Assembly (NCBI GenBank): GCA_030248225.1 | Contig: JASANE010019494.1 | Coordinates: 1-64,000, forward strand | Direction: 5' to 3' | DNA length: 64,000 bases | Origin: Trileptium ribeirensis | Lineage: Eukaryota > Nematoda > Enoplea > Enoplida > Thoracostomopsidae | Shown: positions 49,786-60,100 of the stretch, one piece after another | Position numbering within the stretch: the first letter of the stretch is position 1 | Layout of the letters: the number at the start of each line of letters is the position of its first letter | Translations under genes and position numbers: made by a program | The notes under the pieces: model-generated | Databases searched by the model: none | Seen by the model: only the letters and a program-made list of their open reading frames with translations | Told to the model about the DNA's origin: nothing

Positions 49786-49995
49786 GGCGTGGCCGAGTGG
49801 TTAGGGCGCCTGTTTCATAATCGTGAAGTCGGGAGTTCGAATCCAGTGCTCGGCAACAACTCAGCCACACTGCTTCAGTACCTATGCGTTAAACAGGTAC
49901 TACTTGCGGATAAGGTGATGGGTGGTGTAATGGGCAATCATCACGGCCAGCCTGCACACAATGCTTCGGCATAATAACCCGGATTGCCACCTAGT
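49786..49995 (+). mobile_element. tRNA-derived SINE
   Basis: The head has a good RNA polymerase III A box (TGGCCGAGTGG) and B box (GAGTTCGAATCC) at tRNA spacing, preceded by GGCGGCG. The T stem and acceptor stem do not pair, so this is not a working tRNA. The loop contains CAT at the anticodon place. Translation in one frame gives the MAEWLGRLFHNREVGSSNP pattern often seen when tRNA-derived SINEs are translated. The tRNA-unrelated body runs to about 49995. The 3' end and target duplication are unclear. Confidence 0.7.
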
Positions 49996-50232
49996 GCCAA
50001 TTGCATCTTTATCCTTTAAGTATATTATAGTTGTTACGCTACCACTCGTAATATTATTATGGCCACTTTGATGCTATATATACTTTTAATTAGGACAATA
50101 ATATTACTATAATTAAATAATATTGGTGCCTAAAATACCTACGTATTTGTGACGCCTTTCCACTCCGTAGCTTGTTTTTCTAGCTCTAAAAAACATGCGC
50201 GATTATTATGAGAAACATTCCAAGTAGACCTC

Positions 50233-50250
50233 AACGCAATTCTTTGCGTT
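50233..50250. ncRNA. AATTCTTT-loop hairpin, LTE copy B2
   Basis: A perfect 5-bp stem AACGC/GCGTT closes the 8-nt loop AATTCTTT. Homologous hairpins in copy C have stems CGCAT/ATGCG and AGCGT/ACGCT with nearly the same loop, a pattern of compensating change. Confidence 0.5.
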
Positions 50251-50565
50251 AACTTTCCAATTAAGACAATAAAAGCACAGCCCGGTTGCGTATACCACTC
50301 TCTCGATTCCAAATCAATAGGTAATCTTTAAGCCAAAAAGTCTATATACCATGCAGAAAATATACCCATAAGTTTCCCCGCCGCTTCAATAATACTCTAA
50401 CACAACCCGGAACCTCCGCATACATATACGCCGACTAGTAGTTGTCATCCTAAGAGGCAATTAAAATAAAACATACCACTATGTAGTAAACAAAATGAAG
50501 TGTCGAGCCGCAGACTCCACGAGATCAACACACCAACTAAAAACTAAAACTCCCGACACCTACAT

Positions 50566-50815
50566 GTTATATTTTTACTTCTGAATAGGGGCAGGGGTTG
50601 GATAGGATTACTTGTGACAGCTATCGGATATTAAATTGTGACGGGATTCGTCACCGCCAAATTGTGGCGTTCGTGGTGTGGCCAGTATATACTATGCCGA
50701 CAGGAAATTAAGTGGTCGCGTTCTTTTGCGTGCGCCTATTCTTTACCAACGATACAATTCGGCTTAGCGAGACGGTGTAGAGTAGCTCGATTCACTCTGA
50801 TTTTAAGTAAGATAG
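50566..50815. mobile_element. LTE element, copy C, start module (left of LINE-3)
   Basis: It contains CTTGTGACAGCTATCGGATA, GGGATTCGTCACCG, CCAGTATATACTATGCCG and a TAGCTCGATTCACTCTGAT end, in the order seen at 45740-45910 in B0 and 48850-49045 in B2. LINE-3 then interrupts; the rest of copy C resumes near 54560. Confidence 0.6.
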
Positions 50816-53800
50816 ATAGATAGATAATGAGTTATTGGGCCATAGAAAACATGCGGAGGCAAAATGAGTGCCATAATAGCAACACGGCTGTCTGTAAATA
50901 CACAAATTTTCATATTACGAACATTTTTATCCACAACATTATCTACACACATCTTTATCGCATAGATCTCCGCTTGAAACACAGTACAGTATTGGCCCAA
51001 GGAATAGCTATAGCTCTTCGTTCCTTGCAGGAAACCTGCTCCAGCAGATTTAACATCGTTTACTTTCACAAGTGAACCGTCCGTATAACATGTAATGGTA
51101 TTATCCGTACTCTTCCTGATACATTCTGTTTCCCTCATCCATCCCTCACGGCTGGGGAACACAGTTTGCCAGCTGATTATTCCCGCAGCCTGCAATGAAA
51201 TTCGATCGCAAGGGAAGTTCAAACTGGGTATTTCTCGTATTATGTCATTCATATTACAATATTTCCCTGGCATCTCATTGTACATTTCTGGAAACACACA
51301 TTTTAATCTATGTAGTTCTCGTATGCCCTCTTGGACTACTGGCAGATCAATGGTAAGACTGTTTAACAGAACTTCCATGGCCAGTGTTGGTGTCGATTTC
51401 ATAGCACCCGTGATCATAATACAAGCTAATCTAGTAACTTTAGTAATCTTCGTTACATATGTTTTTAACTTCATTTTGTGCCACCATACTATGGCAGCAT
51501 AGCAAACTGACGGTAATACAATAGTTTGATATATGTATCGCATATTCCTGGGATTAGCTCCCCATGTTTTTCCAACGATCCCTCTACACGCCATTAGCGT
51601 TTTAATGCCCTTACTCACAACTGAATCCACGTGGTCTTTCCATAACAGTTTGTGATCTATTATAACTCCCAAATATTTCACTGTTAAATATAGGTAAGTC
51701 CTCACCGTACAATTTCAGACTCACATTTCTTATAACTATCTTCTTTTTTGAAAAGACTAAGACTGTGCTCTTTAGAGGGTTTACCTTTAATCCTCTGTCC
51801 GTACACCATTTCTCAAGAACTGTCAGTTTTTTCTGCATTCTAGTATTAACTTCCACATCTTTGCTGCTAGTTATGATAACAACATCGTCTGAGTATGCTT
51901 GTGCATAGACATAGGTATTATTGTTATATTCCTTAATAAATCATTCAGTACTAGAGTCCACAGCAGGGGTGATAGTACGCCTCCTTGTGGACTGCCCCTC
52001 TCAAGCTTAAACCTTACTGATGAGTTACCTAGTTTTGCGGTAGCCCATCTTGCACCAACTAAATTGACCAGCCACCTGCTTATAGTTTTGTCAAGTTTAA
52101 ACTTGTCAAAAGATCGCTTAAATGCTTCACGCATTGTGCTGTCAAAGGCTCCTCCTATATCAAGAAACACAGCATATGTGTGCTTCCCTTGCTGTTGTGC
52201 ATTCTCCAATCTGCTTACTAACGCATAAAGGGCTGTAGTAGTGCCTTTTCCCTTCTGGTATGCATGTTGATTGGCATGCAGTTTGCGACAAATATTATCC
52301 ATTAAATATCTATCTACTAAACTTTCTGCAGTTTTCAGTAAAAACGGTGTTAGACATATTGGCCTATAGCTCTTAGCTTCAAAGTAATTGTCCTTAGCCG
52401 GCTTTGGTATAAAGGAGACAGAAGCATCCTTCCATGCTTTCGGTATATAACCGGTAGCTATGGATTCCTTAATTATCTTCAGTAGCATAGGAATCAATTC
52501 CTCAAAACCAGACTTTAAGAGTATTGGACCGATACAGTTCACACCCGGACTTTTCAAAGCTTGAGATCGTCCATCTCAATTTGTCAATATCTACTAGTTG
52601 TTCAACTGTATCTAAATCCTTCCTGGATGGCCTAAAATTCTAGGAAATTTCTGCCATTACAACTTCGTCTCTTACTGAGTCAGGAAATTGAGACTGGAGC
52701 AAAAGCTCTAATGTCTCCTCCTCATTCTGTGTCATGGTTCTATCAGCTTTTTTAAGCTGAGTGAGTCTCACCTTGTGTCCTAACATGCAAATCTTCGCCA
52801 GTCGAGAGCTGGCATGCGCACCCTCTACCTTCTCACAGAAGGCTTTCCAAGATCTTTTCTTTGCAAATTTTATCTCTTTCTTATAAATGCTTTGAGTGTA
52901 TCTATATCTGTTCCAGTTCAGTTCTGTTCCATGTTTAATTGCAACTCTGTATAGCTTTCTTGATCTTAGTCTGAGGAAGGCAAGTCTAGGTGACCACCAG
53001 CTTAGACCATTAATCCTGCTCTTGACCAAAGGACAAGACGATTCCTTTGCTTCATTAATCGCAATTGTTAAACTTGCCTCGTTAGTATCAATTGTCTCCG
53101 AGTTAAATTCATATTCACTCATATTAGTGTCCGGAACCTTCTGACGAAGTTTGCATTTAATAAACGTTTCTACTTTAAGTTTCCTCAAATTATAACTTAC
53201 TCTGTCTTCAATGACTTCTTCTTCATACTCAAATTCTATTGCTCTATGATCTGAGAACGTATTATCATCAAGTACACGCCAGTTGATTATATATATTATC
53301 AACATTGTCTAAGCCTGTGAGTGTTACACCAATTCTCTCTGATCTCGTTCTTGTGATGAAAGTTGGCTTATCTCCAACGTTCATTATCTCTAAGTTTTAA
53401 CTAGCTATAAAGTCAAGTAGATCCAATCCTCCTTTATTACAATCACTGCTGCCCCATATGTGGTGGGCATTCACATCACAACCCAAAACTAGTTTTTTGT
53501 TGTTGCTGTTACAGTATTCTACGAGATTTCTGACGTTTCTAATCGTTGGGGCGTCAGCTTCATATGGCATATAAACCGAGGCTACCATCAACTCCTTGTT
53601 TTCATTACAGATCTTTACTACGACACAATCACTGTCACTAAAAGTACTCATAAGTACTGCTCTTATTCTTTTCTTTAAAAAAATATGGCCGAACGAGGTC
53701 GCTGAACAACAGGATAATAGACGTCATATTCTGAGTTCCACATACATGGTCTATTGTTTAGCAAATACGGTTCCTGGGCCAGAATACAATCTTGTGTATT

Positions 53801-53880
53801 TTGCTTTACTTTGCTAATTTCGGCTATTGCTTCCCTGCAATGTTGCAGGTTATTTGCCTGAACTTAATCATTGTTGAGGA
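50803..53880 (-). pseudogene. LINE-3 ORF2: endonuclease, reverse transcriptase, partial RNase H
   Basis: The endonuclease begins NNLQHCREAIAEISKVKQ and CILAQEPYLLNNRP (53850-53730), breaks near 53690, and continues as MVASVYMPYEADAPT and LVLGCDVNAHHIWG (53651-53440). The linker segment contains NTFSDHRAIEFEY (catalytic SDH). The RT shows SPGVNCIGPILLK, SYRPICLTPFLLKTAES, HAYQKGKGTTTAL, VFLDIGGAFDS and RGSPQGGVLSPLLW. A frame change precedes the catalytic box AYSDDVVIITS, so the box is YSDD rather than the common YADD. RNase H motifs TCYTDGSLVK, VFQAEIYAIK and VFTDSRVAIMAL are present, then the frame runs into unrelated sequence, so the C-terminus is lost. Frame breaks lie near 53690, 53390, 52630, 51900 and 51690. 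Confidence 0.9.
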
Positions 53881-54545
53881 ATAAGTTTTTCCATATCTCT
53901 TATAATAGTCTTGTGTAGTCGGTTCACTGCCGGATGTTGGCGCAGTTGCGATGCTGCCTCTGCTGAATTGTTGCGAGCATTAGCCAGCATTAACTTTGAA
54001 TTGGCTTCCAACTCAAGTTCGGTGGCCGAGACGCAGGCGCCCTGGTTGATTTTGTGCTCTAATCGAAGGTGTAGTGGCGCTTACAGCAGCCCCCCCTTCA
54101 TTTATTTCAGAGACGGAAGGTTTGGTGGCGCTCATAGCTGCCCCCCTTTTGTTCCATGGTAATCCAAAAAAGTTCATTCGTAAATTTTTCGAAGTGCCTG
54201 ACCAGCACAACGCATCACTTAAGGAGAATGCCCTAACTCTGGCTTCAAAATGATGAACCTGTATTTTCATTAAAAACCAAAGGATACCATAGCCTGCTTT
54301 GGGCGCGTGACGGTGGGTAGTCCGTCACCCAACGCCACACGTTGCCAGCCCCTTCACTACGATGAAGCAGCAGGTTGGATTTTAAGTACGTAAGCGAGCA
54401 ACAAAAGCTGCAATTGAAATCTTCATTTAAAAATGCTACAATACAAATAAAGCACCGTTCTTTAGCACCGCTATTGACTCGACTACACTTAAACACAGGT
54501 CATTTTATTTCTTTACACCTCGATAACGTCTATAGTTTCGGCTGG
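50816..54545 (-). mobile_element. LINE-3: RNase H-bearing non-LTR retrotransposon (I/R1/Jockey group)
   Basis: On the minus strand: ORF1 remnants (about 54500-53890), ORF2 with endonuclease (53880-53400), linker (53305-52640), reverse transcriptase (52557-51610) and a 3'-truncated RNase H domain (51100-50900), ending in a (TATC)n microsatellite tail (50808-50826). An RNase H domain and the endonuclease start NLQHCREAIAE separate it from the two CR1-like LINEs. It is nested in LTE copy C, so it is younger than that copy. Exact ends and target duplication were not resolved. Confidence 0.85.
53890..54500 (-). pseudogene. LINE-3 ORF1 remnants
   Basis: Minus-strand segments read SATELELEANSKLMLANARN and RQHPAVNRLHKTIIRDMEKL (about 54050-53890), helical and charged as in ORF1 proteins, preceded by two tandem ~45-bp repeats (GGGGCAGCTATGAGCGCCAC and GGGGCTGCTGTAAGCGCCAC). 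No Cys-knuckle was seen. The upstream part has a GCTGGCAACGTGTGGCG string and may be 5' UTR. Coding status rests mainly on position upstream of ORF2. Confidence 0.45.
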
Positions 54546-54659
54546 CTCTTTCCTGAAGAAGCCACTCAATGTTCTCCTCTTTTTGCTTTAATTTATCTAT
54601 TTCCTATTATTTAAAGTTTATGTATCGCTAATTTTATTAAGCCTCTTTTGAGGTTTACA

Positions 54660-55180
54660 CCATTCAACCACTGACGGCTGACGAACTGGCGAATATCTAA
54701 ATACCTCAACTTAGATCCTCTGACTTACGCTAATTACCAACCTTATTTAGTCGGATCTCCCCGGACGGCTGACATATCGCATTAAATAATATAATAGTGG
54801 TTATAAGTTGAGTTAGCTGATACTTTATTACCGATCTTGTGAGTTCATACAGTTGGCCTCCGCACGGCTGATTACTGCAGGGTTATTTAAATACCTGAGC
54901 CTAGTTTTTTAGATTTACGCTAATACGAGCGATATATTATAGCTGTCCTCGGACGGCTGACAAACTATGCTATTATAAAAGCTGTCTAGTAGTGTTGAGG
55001 TACTATCCAGTTATTTTCTTAAAAACCTCGATCCCCGGACGGCTGATCGATTTGGTAGTTAGGAATGAGTGGCTCGAAGGAATAACCTATTCCACGCCCC
55101 TTACTCACCCGATCTTCTCAAGGATAACACCACTTGCTTAGTCGTCCCGGATGGCTGCCGCACTTAACAAGTGATGTTAC
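54660..55180. ncRNA. LTE copy C tag-bearing stem-loop array
   Basis: The tag at 55033-55045 fills the loop between TCGAT (55028-55032) and ATCGA (55046-55050). The one at 55146 is enclosed by AACACCACTTG (55126-55136) and CAAGTGATGTT (55168-55178), 10 of 11 pairs. The ones at 54857 and 54947 are enclosed by CAGT/ACTG and ATAG/CTAT. Between tags are repeated strings of the form AAATACCTGAGCCTAG and TTTAGATTTACGCTAAT, also seen in B0 and B1. Stem sequence differs from copies A and B1 at equivalent positions. Confidence 0.55.
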
Positions 55181-55379
55181 TACCTTCTGAACCCCATAAT
55201 CTCTCCCTGGTATTTCTCACTCGACGCTTTAGGGCCGAAGTTCATTATTACTGATTAAATCGTGCTCCAATACTCTAAAAGTCGTAAATTGGCATTGAGT
55301 CGATTAAAATACAATAAATCGGCTAAGATACCAATTTCCACTAGCTAGGTCGTCTATTTAACAACTAAAACTAAACTGC

Positions 55380-55590
55380 AAGCATTACATCGCATAATTC
55401 TTTATGCGGACTTATTGGTCACAATAACATAGCAAAACCTCAGCGTAATTCTTTTACGCTGTATGCAAGAATCGCAACCGGAAGAAGAACCAACACACGC
55501 TAGACGCGAGAACAGAACAACCGAACTGAAAACATAAAATCCAGCTAACTTCTTGTTAGCTAATTGCATCTTTTGATGCAATTTATGCAA
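55380..55590. ncRNA. LTE copy C hairpin array
   Basis: Four perfect hairpins follow each other: CGCAT-AATTCTTT-ATGCG (55391-55408), AGCGTA-ATTCTTT-TACGCT (55442-55460), AGCTAAC-TTCTT-GTTAGCT (55543-55561) and AATTGCATC-TTTT-GATGCAATT (55562-55583). Loops are all CTT/TTT-rich. Equivalent regions in A (19430-19700), B1 (48200-48360) and B2 (50160-50340) also carry short hairpins with AATTCTTT-type loops. Confidence 0.55.
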
Positions 55591-55639
55591 ATTAGCTGGA
55601 GAAAAAAGAAAACAAATGAATCGTAAAACAAAGACGTAG

Positions 55640-56220
55640 AAGGGAGGGAATGGTGTAATTACTAAAATGGTTAAATCCCTGGGTTTTTAAAGCGGGTTTG
55701 AACCGGCATTCCTTCCTGTAGCCTAGTAGACCCCCGACATCCCCGGTTGTTGGCTAAGTACCTACCACTGATGCCTTGTTTTTATTCCCAAAACTAGTTC
55801 GGCAAGTGCTCTGAAGCGGCTGACGGGGGACGTTTAATGTGGTGAACCCCTGCACAAAACGGACCGAAGCCCTTAACTTTGCCTCTTGAGCTCACAACCG
55901 CATCTATTTTATTCCGGTTCGATGCCGTTACCTTTTTATTTCTTTTGCACAATTTACTTGCGTACTTCCAGATTTTATTTCTTTTCTCTTACTTTCCCGA
56001 ATTTATTTCTTCTTTAAGTTTACCAACCGATTTACTCTTCATTCATGTCTTCTTTTTGCCAAGGGGAGCTTCTTCTGTAATTAGGGGTCCCCCAAACATA
56101 ATTGCCTAAAAATAATGTTATGATTAGACAAAATATACAGTTATAAAAACAATAAAACTGTTATATCAATACTATTTTTGTTGTTCTTTGATAAAATCAC
56201 TGGTTTCTTCCGGATTTGGA
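55640..56220. other. LTE copy C linker and pyrimidine-rich block
   Basis: Contains CCCCCGACATCCCCGGTTG (55733) and a + strand pyrimidine-rich run to about 56090, both matched in copies A (20048-20330) and B0 (46480-46920). On the minus strand this is a purine-rich tract near the 3' part of the element. No gene. Confidence 0.5.
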
Positions 56221-57177
56221 GGTTTCTTTTTGACATTATTATTGAGATCGTCTCTATCGCTCATTCTTTTAATAATAATATTTGAGGCCACTGGCTGTTC
56301 ATTGGGTCGACGGGCCTCGACGTTGTGAAATCATGGATCGGTTTCGTTAATATCGGTATTCTTTGTGGATTGTTGTAGTCTCGTTCTTTATCGTGTCGAA
56401 TCTGTTTTAGATTGTGCCCAATTGGTTTGATTCGCCGTGGATTGAATCGTCGTTGGTTCGTTCCGATCGTTTTTTACGTATCGGTTCTTTTGGTTTCCGG
56501 ACGCACCGTTTTTTGTCGTTGATTCCAAATTCTTTCGGTTATTCTTTTTGCACCGATTGTTTCTACGATTTTTGTTATGCACCGATTGTTTCTACGATTT
56601 TTGTTACTCCGATTGAATCACTTCTTTGATCCGCGTCGTTATCGGTTCTTTATTTGATAATCATCGATTGTACAATTTGTCACACCGGTTGTATTTTTAG
56701 GTTGCACCGGATTATTTGTCATTGTAATATCTGGATATCAGTTCTTTACACCGGCTTCTATGATTACGCCGATTGTATCATGACACGATTGCTTTATATT
56801 TGCTATTCTTCCAATTTTTGGCTCATTTCTTTATCGGTTGCACCGGTTGTACTGTTGTATTGCACCGGTTCTTAGTATTTGTCCTTTTTCGGTTCTTATG
56901 GTTGTTCTTTTGACACCATTGTTGGTTCTTTATATACCAGTTTCTTTTATTGACTTTTTCTTCGGTTCATCATTGACTAATTCGTATTTGTATCTTTTGT
57001 TTCTTTTTCACGTCTCTTTGAACATTGTCAGAAGATGTGAATTCCAAAGGTTCCAATGCCCCCGGACGGCTGATACTGGTTTCTTTTTCATTCATATTTG
57101 CTCTTCCTGGTCAACAAAGACAAGGTGAGGAAGCAGATGCCCGGACGGCTAGTCACGTTCTCCACATGGTTATGTAG

Positions 57178-60100
57178 TTAGAGTTGTTCTATGGTCGGGA
57201 ATTCATTCCATGGATTCTGTGTATACAAGGAATTTCGTTTTGCCTCGTTTATTCCATATAAGATTTCTTCTTTGTTGGCTCCGATGAACCGTCTAATTTG
57301 TCTTTTTGCTGTCTCGAGATCTAGCTCTGTCACAATTTTCTGATTATGAGCTCTGCCTTTTACGTAGCTAAATGTTATTTCATCGTTGACCAGAGTTTTA
57401 TTATCTTGCAAGATTCCTTTGTCACCTTCTCCAATGCTTTGAGCCGTCCATTCTTTGGTTAGTTGATAATCGTGACACCGCATACTGCATCAAGCCATAC
57501 ATAATACAACTTCATCTTCTTTGGTTGCTAAGTGGATTTGTGTTTCATACAATTGTGCTGGTACCGCCACAGTTTTCTTTTGCAACCGTTATGTGATCGT
57601 ATGCGTCAAGCAAATGTCTGAATGTTATTCTTTGCTCGATCTTGAGCTTCTTTTTGTTGTTGTGTCAATTCTAGGAATTCTTGAGCGTTTGCTAGTTGTT
57701 CTTGTATTCCTTAGAATGCTTCCTCTTTATTCGCGATAATTGTAAACTGTTTTTAATATCCTATTGTTTTTAACTGTACGATTGGTTCCATGCGATAATT
57801 GCATCGTTTCTTTCGTGCACTTGTTGCAAATGTTACACTTGTTCCCGTAAATGTTCCGATTCTACTGCTTCCTGCGGTGATACACAACTTTGCTCTTGTA
57901 ATCGATGTATTTCTTGTTCTTTATTTATTATATACTTCCTTTTTCTTTTCGTTCCACTGCCCTTTGAATTTCCTCATCTCATGTCTGTTGCGTGTGCTTC
58001 TTGTACTTCAACCCGCCGTTGAAGTTAGACTTTGTAGTTTTCTTTACAAACTGTCTCTAGCTACAGTGGTTTTGTTGATTTCTACCAGCTTTTCAAGAAA
58101 TGCTTTCTGTAGCGCTCTTATTTCAGCCAAGACATGATGTTTTGGTATATCTGTATTTGGTTCATAATTGCCAAAGGCTACAGAAAAGGTGGTCGTAGTA
58201 TGTTTGGTCGCTGGAATATTCCGAAAGGACATTTCTAAATTTTACCTTTACCTCGGCCCCAGCACCTAAATTTTTTCTTTGCTGGGTGAATTTATTGCCT
58301 CGGGCGCGGAACTAAGTCCCGGTACATCCCTCGTTCATATACAGCAAATTTCTTTGCTGGATCCTTTAACGCTTCAACTATCTTTTCATCAATTGTTGCT
58401 GATTCTGATGCAATCAATGATTGAATTGATTCGGTTGATGTTAGGTCTTGGTACAATAACCGTCGTTGTTCGGCTATTCCCGGTTGTGGTTCTTTTAAGG
58501 TCCATACTTTTTCTGGTTCTGAGAATTGTTGTTTTACCAAGCTTGGGTTTGGTAATTCACGCGCAATGTACTTCAGCGTCTCACTCACATCTCATTCTTT
58601 TGGAAATTGGGTGGTTGTTTTTATTCGTGGAGCTTCTGGTAATGTGGTTATCGTTGTCGTTGTTGCATACTTTTTCGCTTTGTTTCTATCGACATCTTTT
58701 AAAGCTTCTGCAGCTGTTGTTTGTCGTGGAGCATTTTTTCCTGCTGCTTCGGCCGCTCAATTCCTTAAGCAACATTTTCTTTGTTTGATAACGGTTCTCG
58801 CGGTTTAAGCACCGTTTCTTTTGTGAATCTGGTATCGTTTCGTATCTTCGTGGAATTGCTGCTTTATTCTGGTCCACTGCTGTTTCTTCTTTTCATGTTG
58901 TTATTTCTTGGTGTCTTGCTTTGTTTCGTTCGTCATTGATTTGTTTCCGGATCGCACGTTTGGTTGGCAACCACAATATTCAGTCGGTTTGCTCTCGTCG
59001 TTTGTGCGTCCATTTTACTTGTTTTCTCACTTTTTCTTTCGACGTAATTATTTGATTTGTTCTTCTTCCTTCTTCGTGGTTTCTCCCACGTTTCCATCTT
59101 TTTCATGATTCATTGACCAATTCATTACCCCGTAAACGAAATCCTGTTTTTGTTGAGCGTTCATTCTGCCACTATTTCCATGTCGAGTCCATACTTTGTG
59201 GCATTTTCTTCACATCGTTCTGTGACAGTTTTAAATTTCCGCAACCATGGTGCTGTCGGTGATTGTGGTTCTTTTTCCATAGCTTTCTATGGCTGTTTTC
59301 TTTCGTATAAATATCGTTTTTCCCAATCTTTTGGTCCTTCTTGTTTTCTCGGTGGTAATTGATAATACCCTGTCTCGTATCTCCGTCATGGCCTTTCGAA
59401 TTTCGCGATTATGTTCGTGGTCGAACATGTCCGTGTCTTCTTTTTTGAAAACTTTTTTCCACGCTCAGTCGATTCTGAGATTCTCGTAGAAGAGAGCTTG
59501 TTCGACGGTGTTTCGCATTTTGGAAGATTTTGAGGATCGTTTTATTCCTTGTTCTTTTATCGTTTCGTCTTTTGATTGATGTCTCTTCATTATCCGTTCG
59601 TCCATCTCGAAAATTCTCCTTTTTTCTGTGGTATTGACAACGCAACTTTTGGTTATATTCTTTATTCTCGTCATATTCCAAAGTTATTTTTGGTAGTTCT
59701 TTTTCTTCTTTCGTGTTAAAAACCTCGAGGTTAACGGTTTTCCACTTATCGTTTATTCCTCCTCGTCATAATCGAGTTCTTCTTCTGGGCGACCGATCTC
59801 TTCCTGCGACGTCGGGTCTATTTTCATTGATTCTTCATTATTGCTTTGTTCTGTTGCCATTTTTTTAGTTTGTGCTTCTTGAAGAGCTACGCTCGGACAA
59901 CTTGCAGAGTCGTCAAGTTGCACTTTCTCTTTTTGTTGTACTCCCTGGTGAACTGCAATCGGACGGCTGACAGACTCATCAGTTTGTACTTTTTATTCTT
60001 GTTCTGTGTCGACTTTTTGCATTCGTACTTCCCGACGGACTGCCCCCGGACGGCTGACAAGTACCTCTTGCATGTCGTTCTTCATCGGAACGTTCATTAT

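Larger units (their letters stand above)
48840..50560. mobile_element. LTE element, copy B2 (tag CCGGCTGGCTG), with SINE inside
   Basis: The start module (CTATCGGAGTTAAAAATGGG, CCAGTAGTATGCCGGTGGGA) resembles B0 and C. Tags are CCCCAGGCTGGCTG (49368), TCGGCTGGCTG (49521), CCCCCGGCTGGCTG (49553) and CCCCGGCTGGCTG (49660). The 49490-49675 segment is closely similar to 18650-18850 in copy A, including TCCGTACGAA and ACTCAAGAATAG, but with GGCT instead of GACT at the tag. An AACGC-AATTCTTT-GCGTT hairpin lies at 50233-50250. The SINE at 49786-49995 interrupts the copy. Confidence 0.6.

Noticed and set aside
49786..49862. A functional tRNA
   Set aside because: A and B boxes are present, but acceptor and T stems do not pair and there is no proper 3' acceptor end; a SINE head fits better.
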